Positions 1 through 7,967 of a DNA stretch of 64,000 bases are shown here, in pieces. The number at the start of each line of letters is the position of its first letter. Within the stretch, counting starts at the first letter, position 1. Position numbers and translations under genes: made by a program. This DNA is from JAKACA01 sp049510975 (GTDB taxonomy: Bacteria; Actinomycetota; Acidimicrobiia; Acidimicrobiales; Bog-793), in assembly GCA_049510975.1 (NCBI GenBank), contig JBEKYM010000004.1:62001-126000 (forward strand). Reading direction: 5' to 3'. The notes beneath the pieces were generated by a model. It was not told the DNA's origin and ran no database searches. It was given only the letters and a program-made list of their open reading frames with translations.

Positions 1-595
1 CAGCCGAGCTCGGGACGGCGATCACGATGACGTCGCCCGGCAGACCCGAGGCCGGCGACAGCAGCACCTGCCAGTCGCCGTCGCCCGTCGTCGACCCGGT
101 CGTGAGGTAACGACCCTTCGCCGGCACGACGCCGAGGGGGCTCGGGAGCTTCGGCCGAGCGGCGCCGGCACCGAGGTATTGGGTGCTGCTGCGCACCGTC
201 CCGGCGGCGGTGAGCAGCTCGGCGAAGGTTCCGGGAGGAAGTGGCGTCGTGAGGGCCGGGCCGCCGGGACCGCCGTTGCCATTGCCCGTGCCGTCGCCGT
301 TCATGTCGTCGGGGTCGGACGTGCCCCCAGTGCCGCCGCCCGGCTGTGTGCCCGTCGGACCGCTACCTGGGGGCTGCACATGAATGCCCGCCTTGTCGTA
401 CAGCTGGGCGCTCACAAACGGCAGCGACGTCATGAGCTGGTCGTCCAGGCGCTGGTACTGAGACGGGGCGTAGATGGAATACGTGGCGATCCCAAAGGCT
501 CCAAGGCCGAGGACGAGCAGCGCCACGAGCCCGAGGACGAGGCGCAGTCGCAGGCTCATCGATCGATGTTGATGCCTGCTGCTCCGAGCCGTCAC
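1..595 (-). CDS. Two-component sensor histidine kinase, N-terminal part (cut by window edge)
   Basis: About 198 residues are visible; the gene continues past the left edge. The N-terminus has a short basic stretch, one strongly hydrophobic membrane segment (about residues 18-38) and then an extracytoplasmic region. That region contains a long Gly/Asp/Asn/Pro-rich low-complexity linker (about residues 75-105), followed by a globular portion. No HisKA or ATPase motif lies inside the window. The kinase call therefore rests on architecture and on position directly downstream of an OmpR-type response regulator on the same strand, 32 bp apart. The GTG start at 595 was chosen because GGAGG lies 7 nt upstream; an in-frame ATG at 559 has no ribosome binding site. 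Confidence 0.7.
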   Translation of the reverse strand, partial: MTARSSRHQHRSMSLRLRLVLGLVALLVLGLGAFGIATYSIYAPSQYQRLDDQLMTSLPFVSAQLYDKAGIHVQPPGSGPTGTQPGGGTGGTSDPDDMNGDGTGNGNGGPGGPALTTPLPPGTFAELLTAAGTVRSSTQYLGAGAARPKLPSPLGVVPAKGRYLTTGSTTGDGDWQVLLSPASGLPGDVIVIAVPSSA

Positions 596-627
596 GGTGC
601 GGCCTCCGAATCTGCTCCGAAACCCAC

Positions 628-1350
628 TCAGTCAGGCGCCCGGTGGCCGGCGGGCAGACGCAGGCTGTAGCCGACGCCCCTCACGGTCTGGATGAGTGCC
701 GGCTCCGTGGCATCGACCTTCTGGCGGACGTAGCTGATGTAGGTCTCGAGCACGCTGGCGTTGGCGGCAAAGGTGTAATCCCACACCTGAGCGAGGATCT
801 GCTCACGCGTGAGGACGCGGCGGGCATTCGAGAGCAGGTAGTGGAGGAGCCGGTACTCGGTCGGCGTCAACTCGACGAGGCGACCCCCGCGCCAGACCTC
901 CCGCGTGTCCTCGTCCAGCTCCAGATCGGCGTAGTTGAGGCGGTGCAGGCCGCTTTGCGGACCGGTGGAGCGGCGTAGCACGGCACGGACGCGCTCGACG
1001 AGCTCTTCGATACTGAAGGGTTTCGTGACGTAGTCGTCCACGCCGAGCTTGAGGCCCTGCACCTTGTCGGCCGTGGCGTCCTTGGCTGTCAGGAAGATGA
1101 TCGGTACCCGGGTGCCGGCGCCCTCGGTCTGGCGGAGCCGGCGGGCAACTTCGAAGCCGTCGAGATCCGGCAGCATCACGTCGAGCACGACGAGGTCGGG
1201 CCGGCGCCGGTCGATCTCGGTGAGTGCCTGGCGCCCCGTTGCCAGGCGCACGACCTCGAAGCCGCTGATGGACAGGCCGAGGGCGATCAGCTCGGTGATG
1301 TGCTCCTCGTCGTCGACGGCGAACACGAGGGGCTTTGCGGCATCGGGCAT
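628..1350 (-). CDS. OmpR/PhoB-family response regulator
   Basis: A 240-residue DNA-binding response regulator. Residues 8-125 form the receiver domain: acidic pair D13/D14, phospho-acceptor D57 in VVLDVMLPD, and the conserved lysine K110 in YVTKPF. Residues about 140-233 form the winged-helix effector domain, with the typical LTPTEYRLLHYLL and ETYISYVRQKVD segments and a closing TVRGVGYSLR. It should be phosphorylated by the kinase encoded just downstream and bind promoter DNA as a dimer. The ATG at 1350 begins the receiver domain at the usual distance; the open frame continues 120 codons upstream but that part resembles no protein. The signal sensed cannot be told from the sequence. Confidence 0.93.
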   Translation of the reverse strand: MPDAAKPLVFAVDDEEHITELIALGLSISGFEVVRLATGRQALTEIDRRRPDLVVLDVMLPDLDGFEVARRLRQTEGAGTRVPIIFLTAKDATADKVQGLKLGVDDYVTKPFSIEELVERVRAVLRRSTGPQSGLHRLNYADLELDEDTREVWRGGRLVELTPTEYRLLHYLLSNARRVLTREQILAQVWDYTFAANASVLETYISYVRQKVDATEPALIQTVRGVGYSLRLPAGHRAPD

Positions 1351-1525
1351 GGGTGGTCTCGCCGGGCCTTCCTTGCGCAGGCCCGCTCTGAGCTTGCGTG
1401 AGGAAATTATCGCCCGGCGCACCGGCGTGACGATGTTGCCCCCCGGCGCCGCTGCGGTCGGGCCGGTCCGGCAGCTCCGGCGTGGTCGAGCGCTCCTATA
1501 CGGTTGCGCTCGAGGAGGCGTATCT

Positions 1526-2236
1526 GTGGCACGAGCTCGAGGACATTCGTCCGGCCCTGCGGTGACGACGAGTGAGGCACCGGCGCCGCCGCGGGTTGAT
1601 CTCGGAGCGCCGCTTGACTCCATGGCCTCGACGCGCAGGGCTGTTCTCGTCACCTTGAAACGCCAAGGTGTCATGCAGGCAGGAGAGCTGGCGAGCGAGC
1701 TTCGCATCACCGCGGCTGCTGTTCGCCAGCAGCTCGGCAGGCTCGAGGAGGACGGGCTCGTGAGCCACCGATCGGACCCCGACGGGCGCGGCCGCCCGGC
1801 GCACCGCTACGAGCTCACGCCGGCCGCCGAAGCCCTCTTCCCAAAACGCTACGGCGACCTCACCGCCGAGCTCCTCGGCTACCTCGGTGGGCCGAAGAGC
1901 AACGAGGTGTCCCGTCTCTTCGAGCGCCGGCGCCGGCGCCGTTTGCACGACGCCGAGCCGAGACTCGCCGGCCTCGCCCTCGAGGAGCAGGTTGCCGAGC
2001 TCACGCGCATCCTCGACGAGGACGGGTATCTCGCCGACGTCGTCCGGCTCGATGACGGCGGATGGCGGATCACCGAGCACAACTGCGCCATCCTGTCCGT
2101 GGCGACGGGCTACCGGCAGGCCTGCGCGACCGAGCTGGCCTTCATCCGCGAGGCTCTTCCGAGCGGCCATGTCGAGCGCGTCGCCCACCTGCTCGACGGT
2201 GCGCACGTCTGCAGCTACGAGGTGCAGCCGCGATGA
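1526..2236 (+). CDS. SufR-like winged-helix regulator with Fe-S type cysteines
   Basis: A 236-residue ArsR/MarR-like regulator of the SufR type (COG2345). After a disordered N-terminus, residues about 34-95 form a winged helix (MQAGELASELRITAAAVRQQ followed by a wing rich in RSDPDGRGRP). The C-terminal half carries C187, C200 and C229 (C-x12-C-x28-C, with H215 between), nearly the spacing of the [4Fe-4S] ligands of cyanobacterial SufR. The start is GTG 1526, because AGGAGG lies 7 nt upstream; ATG 1622 is a weaker alternative. The stop overlaps the start of the gamma-glutamyltransferase gene (ATGA). No suf genes are nearby, so a link between Fe-S or redox state and the downstream peptidase/quinone genes is inference. 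Confidence 0.85.
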   Translation: MARARGHSSGPAVTTSEAPAPPRVDLGAPLDSMASTRRAVLVTLKRQGVMQAGELASELRITAAAVRQQLGRLEEDGLVSHRSDPDGRGRPAHRYELTPAAEALFPKRYGDLTAELLGYLGGPKSNEVSRLFERRRRRRLHDAEPRLAGLALEEQVAELTRILDEDGYLADVVRLDDGGWRITEHNCAILSVATGYRQACATELAFIREALPSGHVERVAHLLDGAHVCSYEVQPR

Positions 2237-4053
2237 CCGGCGCCCCCTTCACGACCCGTCCCGAGCTGGTCGGCGACTTCGGCATGGTGGCGGCGTCGCA
2301 CTGGCTGGCGGCTCAGTCGGGCATGGCCATGCTGGAGCGAGGCGGGAACGCCTTCGACGCTGCGGCGGCGGCGGGTTTCGTGCTCGAAGTCGTCGAACCG
2401 CACCAGAACGGGCTCGGCGGTGAGGCACCCATGGTCCTGTACTCGGTCGACGAGGGCTCCGTGCAGGTGGTCGACGGGCAGGGGCCGGCGCCGGCAGCAG
2501 CGACGCCGGAGCATTTCTCGGCCCTCGGCCTCGATCTCGTGCCCGGCGTCGGCCTGCTCGCCGCGTGTGTGCCGGGGGCCTTCGGCTCGTGGATGCTCGT
2601 GCTCGAGCGGTTCGGCACGAAGTCGCTTCGTGAAGTGCTCGAGCCTGCGCTGTCCTATGCCGAGAGCGGCTTTCCCGTGCTGGCATCTCTCGCGGCGACG
2701 CTCACAGCTGTCGAGACCGACATGCGGGCGCAATGGCCCACGTCCGCCTCGATCTGGCTCGGCGCCGGCGGCGGCGTCCCGCCGGCCGGCGGTCGGCTCA
2801 GGAACCCTCAGCTGGCCTCGACCCTGCGCCGGCTCCTTGCCGAGGGCGAGGCGTGCGGGCCGGATCGGGCGGCCCAGATCGAGGGCGCTCGTGCCGCCTA
2901 CTACGAAGGTTTCGTTGCTGAGGCAATCGACGGCTGGTGCACCACCGCCGGCTCCGGCGGGTTGCTCAGGGGCGCCGACCTCGCCGGCTGGCGGGCGTCG
3001 CTCGAGGAGCCGGCGCGTCTCGGCTTCGGCGAGTTCGAAGTCTGCAAGACCGGGCCATGGGGCCAGGGGCCGGTGTTCCTGCAGCAGCTGTCGCTCCTGG
3101 CCGGGTTCGACCTGGCTTCCATGGGGGCGGGCAGTCCCGACCTCGTGCACGTCGTGACGGAGTGCGCCAAGCTCGCCTTTGCCGATCGGGAGGCGTTCTA
3201 CGGCGATCCCCGCATGGTCGAGGTGCCGCTGGCGGACCTGCTGTCGCCCGCGTACGCGGCGGAGCGCCGGCAGCTCGTCGGCGAGGAGGCGAGCGTCGAG
3301 CTGCGGCCCGGACGGCCGGCCGGGCGCGCCGGCCGGCTGCCTGAACGCGTGCGCCAGTGGGGCGCGCCGGCCGGCGGGGACGTCCGTGGCGCTGCAGGCG
3401 GCGCCGCCGGCGACGTCGAGGGGCGGGATCCGCGCCTCGGGCCTCCGCCCGGGTCCTTACGGGAGATGCGGGGCGACACCTGTCACCTCGATGTAGCGGA
3501 CCGGTTCGGCAACCTCGTCTCTGCGACACCGAGCGGCGGGTGGTTGCAGAGCTCGCCGGCGGTGGCAGGGTTGGGGTTCTGCCTGGGAACGCGGGGGCAG
3601 ATGTTCTGGCTCGAGGAGGGCTTGCCTGCCAGCCTGGTGCCCGGAAAGCGCCCGCGTACGACGCTGAGCCCCGGACTGGCTCTGCGGGACGGGCGGCCGT
3701 ATCTCGCCTTCGGGACGCCGGGGGGCGACCAGCAGGACCAGTGGACGCTGCTGGCCTTCTTGGAGCACGCCGTGTTCGGTCGCGACCTGCAGGCCTCGAT
3801 CGACGCGCCGAGCTGGCACTCCAACCATGCACCGTCGTCGTTCTTTCCTCGTGAGGCGTACCCCAACCAGCTGGTGGCCGAACGCCGGCTGGGGGAAGCG
3901 TGTCTCGCCGATCTGAGCCGGCGTGGGCACGACGTCGTCGAAGCCGGACCATGGCTGCTCGGTCGCAAGACGGCGGTGTCGCGCTCCGCCGACGGCTTCG
4001 TCCGGGCGGCGGCGGATCCACGGGCGATGCAAGCCTACGCCGTCGGGCGTTAG
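2233..4053 (+). CDS. Gamma-glutamyltransferase family protein (Ntn hydrolase)
   Basis: A 606-residue member of the gamma-glutamyltransferase/cephalosporin-acylase family, which cleaves gamma-glutamyl amide bonds after autoprocessing into two chains. The N-terminal domain shows the family GGNAFDAAAAAGFVL segment and LGGEAPMVLY. The expected autocleavage nucleophile is T416 in the motif GDTCHLDVADRFGNLVSATP, where most homologues have TTH. FGTPGGDQQDQ near residue 495 matches the conserved GSPGG glycine turn. No signal peptide is visible, so the enzyme is probably cytosolic, unlike the periplasmic E. coli enzyme. It starts inside the stop of the SufR-like gene and lies 66 bp before an S9 peptidase, suggesting joint peptide catabolism. 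Substrate uncertain. Confidence 0.88.
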   Translation: MTGAPFTTRPELVGDFGMVAASHWLAAQSGMAMLERGGNAFDAAAAAGFVLEVVEPHQNGLGGEAPMVLYSVDEGSVQVVDGQGPAPAAATPEHFSALGLDLVPGVGLLAACVPGAFGSWMLVLERFGTKSLREVLEPALSYAESGFPVLASLAATLTAVETDMRAQWPTSASIWLGAGGGVPPAGGRLRNPQLASTLRRLLAEGEACGPDRAAQIEGARAAYYEGFVAEAIDGWCTTAGSGGLLRGADLAGWRASLEEPARLGFGEFEVCKTGPWGQGPVFLQQLSLLAGFDLASMGAGSPDLVHVVTECAKLAFADREAFYGDPRMVEVPLADLLSPAYAAERRQLVGEEASVELRPGRPAGRAGRLPERVRQWGAPAGGDVRGAAGGAAGDVEGRDPRLGPPPGSLREMRGDTCHLDVADRFGNLVSATPSGGWLQSSPAVAGLGFCLGTRGQMFWLEEGLPASLVPGKRPRTTLSPGLALRDGRPYLAFGTPGGDQQDQWTLLAFLEHAVFGRDLQASIDAPSWHSNHAPSSFFPREAYPNQLVAERRLGEACLADLSRRGHDVVEAGPWLLGRKTAVSRSADGFVRAAADPRAMQAYAVGR

Positions 4054-4119
4054 CGGCTCCGCCGGCCGTCCGACGCCGTCCGGTGAGACGCTGGCGGACG
4101 CATCGGCAAGGATGGGCCA

Positions 4120-6318
4120 GTGAGTGAGATCAGCTTCCCGCGCCAATACGCCCGCACTCGCCGGTTCAGCCTCGGCACGCCCCGCTCGTTCGTGGTGGCG
4201 CCGGACGGCCAACGGATCCTTTTCTTGCGCTCGCGGAGCGGTTCCGACGCGCTGACCTGCCTTTACTGCTACGACGTGGCGACACAGGCGGAACGGCTCG
4301 TCGTGGACCCCGAGTCGCTCCTTTCTGGAGGGCTCGAGGAGCTGCCGGCCGAGGAACGGGCTCGACGCGAGCGGGCGCGAGAGTCCTCCGGAGGCATCGT
4401 GCGCTTTCACACCGACACTGCCGCCACACGGGCCGTGTTCGACCTCTCGGGCCACGTCTATGTCGTGGACGTGGCAAGCAGAGCCGTCCAGCAACTCGCG
4501 GTGGCGAGCCCTGCGGTCGACCCGCGACTGTCGCCGTCGGGAGCCCACGTCGCCTACGTGTCGAACGGTGTGCTGCGCGTGATCGGCGTCGGCGGGACGT
4601 CCGCGTCCGGTTCCGCCGAGCCGGCGTCGGCCGACCGCATCGTCGCCGGGCACGACTCCGCCACGGGCGGTGGCGCCGGTGCCGGCCTCGACTTCGACGC
4701 CACCGGCGACCCGCACGCCAACGTCAGCTACGGCCTCGCGGAATTCGTCGCCGCCGAGGAGATGGATCGCTCTGATGGCTACTGGTGGGCGCCCGACAGC
4801 AGTCGCCTCCTCGTCGCACGAGTGGACGTCTCCGAGGTGCAGCGGCGATACATCGCCGACCCGGCCGAGCCCACGAGCGCTCCCATGGAAGTCGCCTACC
4901 CGGCCGCCGGCACCCCGAACGCCGAGGTTCGCTTGCTGATCGTCCCCGTCGACGGCAGCGCGCAGCCGGTCGAGGTCGGCTGGGACCGGGGGCGCTTCGA
5001 GTACGTCACGACGGCGGCATGGTCCGAGCACGGTCTCCTCGTCGTCGTACAGAGCCGGGACCAGCGTTGCATGCAGGTGCTGGCCGTCGATCCGGCGACT
5101 GGCGCATCGGCCGTCGTGCGCGAGGACCGGGACGACTGCTGGGTCGACATCGTCGGAGGTGTGCCCGCCCACCTCTCCGACGGGACGTTCGTCTGGACGG
5201 CGGACGTGGGCGACGCCAAGCGGCTCGTCATCGGCGAGGAGACGGTCACCCCTGACGAGCTGCAAGTGCGCTCCGTCCTCGGCGTGGACGGCGACGTCGT
5301 GTTGCTGTCCGGGTCGATCGAGCCGAGTGAGATCGGCGTCTGGAGCTGGTCGCCCTCCGTTGGCCTCACCCGGCTCGCCGGCGCCGATGAGCCGGTGGTG
5401 GCCACGGCCTGCCGTGCCGGCGGGACGACGGTGCTGGCGGCGCGTTGCCTCGATCGGCCTGGACTCGCCGTGAGCGTGCTGCGTGACGGGCAAGTGCTCG
5501 GCCACATCGAGTCGCTGGCCGAGACCCCGGTCATCACCGCCCACCCTCGGCTGCTGCGGGCGGGGACACGAGAGATCCGCACCGCAGTGCTCTTTCCCGA
5601 AGGTCACGTACCCGGATCGAAACGCCTCCCCGTACTCCTCGACCCCTACGGCGGCCCCCATGCGCAGATGGTGCTGGCGGCGTCCGGGGTGTTCCTCACG
5701 TCGCAGTGGTTCGCCAATCAGGGTTACTGCGTGATCGTGGCAGACGGCCGCGGGACGCCCGGGAGGGGGCCGGCGTGGGACCGGACCCTGTTCTCCGAGC
5801 TCGCTGCTCCCGTCCTCGAGGACCAGATCGCAGCCCTGCACGCCGTCGCCGAGGAGGAAGGCGATCTGGACCTCTCCCGAGTGGCGATCCGAGGTTGGTC
5901 CTTCGGCGGTTACCTCGCCGCCCTGGCGGTGCTGAGGCGGCCGGACGTGTTCCACGCCGCCGTCGCCGGCGCACCCCCGACCGAGTGGCGCCTCTACGAC
6001 ACCCATTACACCGAGCGGTACCTGGGCGACCCCAACACCTCGCCGGAGAACTACGACCGGACATCGCTGCTCCGCGAAGCCGCCGAGCTGCGAAGACCGC
6101 TCTTGCTGATCCACGGGCTCGCCGACGACAACGTCACCGCTGCCAACACCTTGCAGCTGTCCGCCGCCCTGCTGGCAGCCGGCCGCCAGCACTGTGTGCT
6201 TCCCTTGTCCGGCGTGACGCACATGACGCCGCAGGAAGTCGTGGCCGAGAACCTGCTGCTGTTCCAGGTGGACTTCCTCCGAGCTGCCCTCGACGCACCC
6301 GCCGAGCTGGCATCGTGA
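4120..6318 (+). CDS. S9-family (DPP-IV-like) serine peptidase
   Basis: A 732-residue prolyl oligopeptidase family enzyme. The first about 480 residues form a beta-propeller resembling the DPP-IV N-terminal domain (FVVAPDGQRILFLRS, DGYWWAPDSSRLL, VAYPAAGTPNAEVRL). The rest is an alpha/beta hydrolase with nucleophile S594 in RGWSFGGY, acid D669 in HGLADDNV and H701 in GVTHMTPQ. DPP-IV-like enzymes remove N-terminal dipeptides, often X-Pro. The motif EEMDRSDGYWW matches the region that holds the free N-terminus in that family. No secretion signal is seen. The start is GTG 4120, with AAGGA about 7 nt upstream. The stop overlaps the start of the methyltransferase gene (GTGA). Confidence 0.92.
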   Translation: MSEISFPRQYARTRRFSLGTPRSFVVAPDGQRILFLRSRSGSDALTCLYCYDVATQAERLVVDPESLLSGGLEELPAEERARRERARESSGGIVRFHTDTAATRAVFDLSGHVYVVDVASRAVQQLAVASPAVDPRLSPSGAHVAYVSNGVLRVIGVGGTSASGSAEPASADRIVAGHDSATGGGAGAGLDFDATGDPHANVSYGLAEFVAAEEMDRSDGYWWAPDSSRLLVARVDVSEVQRRYIADPAEPTSAPMEVAYPAAGTPNAEVRLLIVPVDGSAQPVEVGWDRGRFEYVTTAAWSEHGLLVVVQSRDQRCMQVLAVDPATGASAVVREDRDDCWVDIVGGVPAHLSDGTFVWTADVGDAKRLVIGEETVTPDELQVRSVLGVDGDVVLLSGSIEPSEIGVWSWSPSVGLTRLAGADEPVVATACRAGGTTVLAARCLDRPGLAVSVLRDGQVLGHIESLAETPVITAHPRLLRAGTREIRTAVLFPEGHVPGSKRLPVLLDPYGGPHAQMVLAASGVFLTSQWFANQGYCVIVADGRGTPGRGPAWDRTLFSELAAPVLEDQIAALHAVAEEEGDLDLSRVAIRGWSFGGYLAALAVLRRPDVFHAAVAGAPPTEWRLYDTHYTERYLGDPNTSPENYDRTSLLREAAELRRPLLLIHGLADDNVTAANTLQLSAALLAAGRQHCVLPLSGVTHMTPQEVVAENLLLFQVDFLRAALDAPAELAS

Positions 6319-7049
6319 CGAGCACGATGGAGGCGTCGCGCCACAACCGTTTTGCCAAAGGTCTGTTCTCCGGATTGCCGGGCCGCTACGACCGGCTGGC
6401 CGAGCTGCTCTCCATGGGCCAGAACCGGCGCTGGCGCAGGGAGATGGTCGATCACGTCATCGCCGGCCCGCCCGGCCGGATTCTCGACGTCGCCTCCGGC
6501 ACGGCAGGCGTTGCCCTGCAACTCGCCCGTCGGACCGGCGCCGACGTGGTCGGCCTCGACCTCACGCGAGCGATGCTGTGGCAGGGCGCCGAGAACGTCG
6601 CCGCCGCCGGCGAGAGCGAGCGCATCCGCCTCGTCCTCGGTCGTGGCGAGCAGCTGCCGTTTCCCGACGCCTGTTTCGACGCCCTCACCTTCACCTACCT
6701 GTTGCGGTATGTCGAAGATCCGGCGGCCACCCTCGCCGAGCTCGCACGAGTCGTGCGGCCGGGCGGCGCCATCGCCAGCCTCGAGTTCCTCGTGCCGCCG
6801 AACCTGCTGTGGCACGGGATGTGGATCTGTTACACCCGTCTCATCCTGCCGATCGGCGGCTACCTGACCGGCGGGGAGGAATGGTGGAAGGTGGGGCGCT
6901 TCCTCGGTCCCAACATCTCCAACCACTACCGTCGATACCCAGTCGCCTGGACCGAGCGAGCGTGGCGAGACGCCGGCATCGAGGACGTCGGCCTGCGGCG
7001 GATGAGCCTCGGCGGTGGGCTCGTCATGTGGGGACGGCGCGCGGCATGA
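6315..7049 (+). CDS. menG: UbiE/MenG-type SAM-dependent methyltransferase
   Basis: A 244-residue class I methyltransferase. The SAM-binding glycine motif ILDVASGTAGVALQLA lies at about residues 52-67, followed by the acidic VVGLDLTRAML and the family segment LPFPDACFDALTFTYLLRYV. The end (FLGPNISNHYRRYPVAW) and size fit demethylmenaquinone methyltransferase, the last step of menaquinone synthesis; actinobacteria use menaquinone. Start GTG 6315 overlaps the preceding stop (GTGA); ATG 6327 is the alternative. The following UbiA-like gene again overlaps by four bases, which supports a quinone-related role. A non-quinone substrate is possible, because the usual RVLKPGG motif reads RVVRPGG and signature spacing is only approximate. 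Confidence 0.8.
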   Translation: MTSTMEASRHNRFAKGLFSGLPGRYDRLAELLSMGQNRRWRREMVDHVIAGPPGRILDVASGTAGVALQLARRTGADVVGLDLTRAMLWQGAENVAAAGESERIRLVLGRGEQLPFPDACFDALTFTYLLRYVEDPAATLAELARVVRPGGAIASLEFLVPPNLLWHGMWICYTRLILPIGGYLTGGEEWWKVGRFLGPNISNHYRRYPVAWTERAWRDAGIEDVGLRRMSLGGGLVMWGRRAA

Positions 7050-7927
7050 GCGCGCAGCGGCGCTCGTGGGTGGGAGGGCGACATTTGCCCTCTGACGATC
7101 GCCCCGAGCCCGACGCTGCCGCTGGCGCTGCCGCGCCGGCAGGATCCTCCGCCTCACCGCAAGCTCCGCCGCACCGCGGGGCCGGCGGGGAGCCGGCCGA
7201 GGAGCTCCGGCCGGCCTACTACGCCGCTACGCGGACGGGGGGCTGGAGGGACTGGTGGACGCTGCTGCACCCGCCGTACACGGCCTGGCACCTTGCCTAT
7301 GTCGTCATCGGCGCCTCACTGGCGCCGCAGGTTCAGCTGAGCAGACTGCTGGCGACGCTCTTGGCGTTCTTCCTCGCCGTCGGGCTGGCCGCTCATGCTC
7401 TCGACGAGTTGCACGGGCGCCCGCTCGGGACTCAGATCAGCTCCGCCTTGCTCGTGGTGGTGTCCGCCGTCGCCCTGGCCGGAGCCGTCGCCCTCGGCGT
7501 GTTGGGCGTGCAGAGAGTGGGCTGGCCGCTCATCCCGTTCATCGTCATCGGCCCGCTGCTCGTCATGGCCTACAACGCCGAGTGGTTCGGCGGCCTCGTG
7601 CACACCGACGCCGGGTTTGCGCTGGCCTGGGGAACGTTTCCAGTCCTGACGGCCTATGTCGCCCAGGCCGATCGCCTCTCGTTGGCGGCCGTGCTCGGGG
7701 GAGCGGGGGCCTTCGGGCTGTCGGCAGCTCAGCGGGCGCTCAGCACGTCGGCTCGTTTCGTCCGGCGGCGGGTCGCCGACGTACGTGGCCACGCTGTCCT
7801 CACCGACGGCAGCGTCCGGCCGGTGGACCGGACCATGCTGATCCAGCCGATCGAGCGGGCCCTCCGCCTGCTGTCGTGGACGGTCGTGCTGCTGGCGGCG
7901 GCTCTTGCGGTGGCGCGCCTGCGGTGA
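7046..7927 (+). CDS. UbiA-like polytopic membrane protein
   Basis: A 293-residue integral membrane protein with an 80-residue hydrophilic, Pro/Ala-rich N-terminus and about seven to eight membrane segments. The segment AAHALDELHGRPLGT stands where UbiA prenyltransferases carry their first Asp-rich Mg-prenyl-diphosphate motif, and a later loop reads YNAEWFGGLVHTDAG. Both are degenerate versions of the NxxxDxxxD signature, so prenyl transfer is plausible but not shown. ATG 7046 overlaps the stop of the menG-like gene, which places it with a quinone-modifying enzyme. A late cytoplasmic loop (residues about 225-255) is Arg-rich. It could also be an uncharacterised membrane protein that merely shares the fold. 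Confidence 0.6.
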   Translation: MSAQRRSWVGGRHLPSDDRPEPDAAAGAAAPAGSSASPQAPPHRGAGGEPAEELRPAYYAATRTGGWRDWWTLLHPPYTAWHLAYVVIGASLAPQVQLSRLLATLLAFFLAVGLAAHALDELHGRPLGTQISSALLVVVSAVALAGAVALGVLGVQRVGWPLIPFIVIGPLLVMAYNAEWFGGLVHTDAGFALAWGTFPVLTAYVAQADRLSLAAVLGGAGAFGLSAAQRALSTSARFVRRRVADVRGHAVLTDGSVRPVDRTMLIQPIERALRLLSWTVVLLAAALAVARLR

Positions 7928-7967
7928 CACCTCGGCGATCGAGCGTCGTGCGGTAGAACCGCCGACC

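Noticed and set aside
3457..6222. 921-codon open frame on the minus strand across the S9 peptidase gene
   Set aside because: A shadow frame: the plus-strand S9 peptidase has catalytic triad, start and codon bias, whereas the reverse frame has no recognisable domain.
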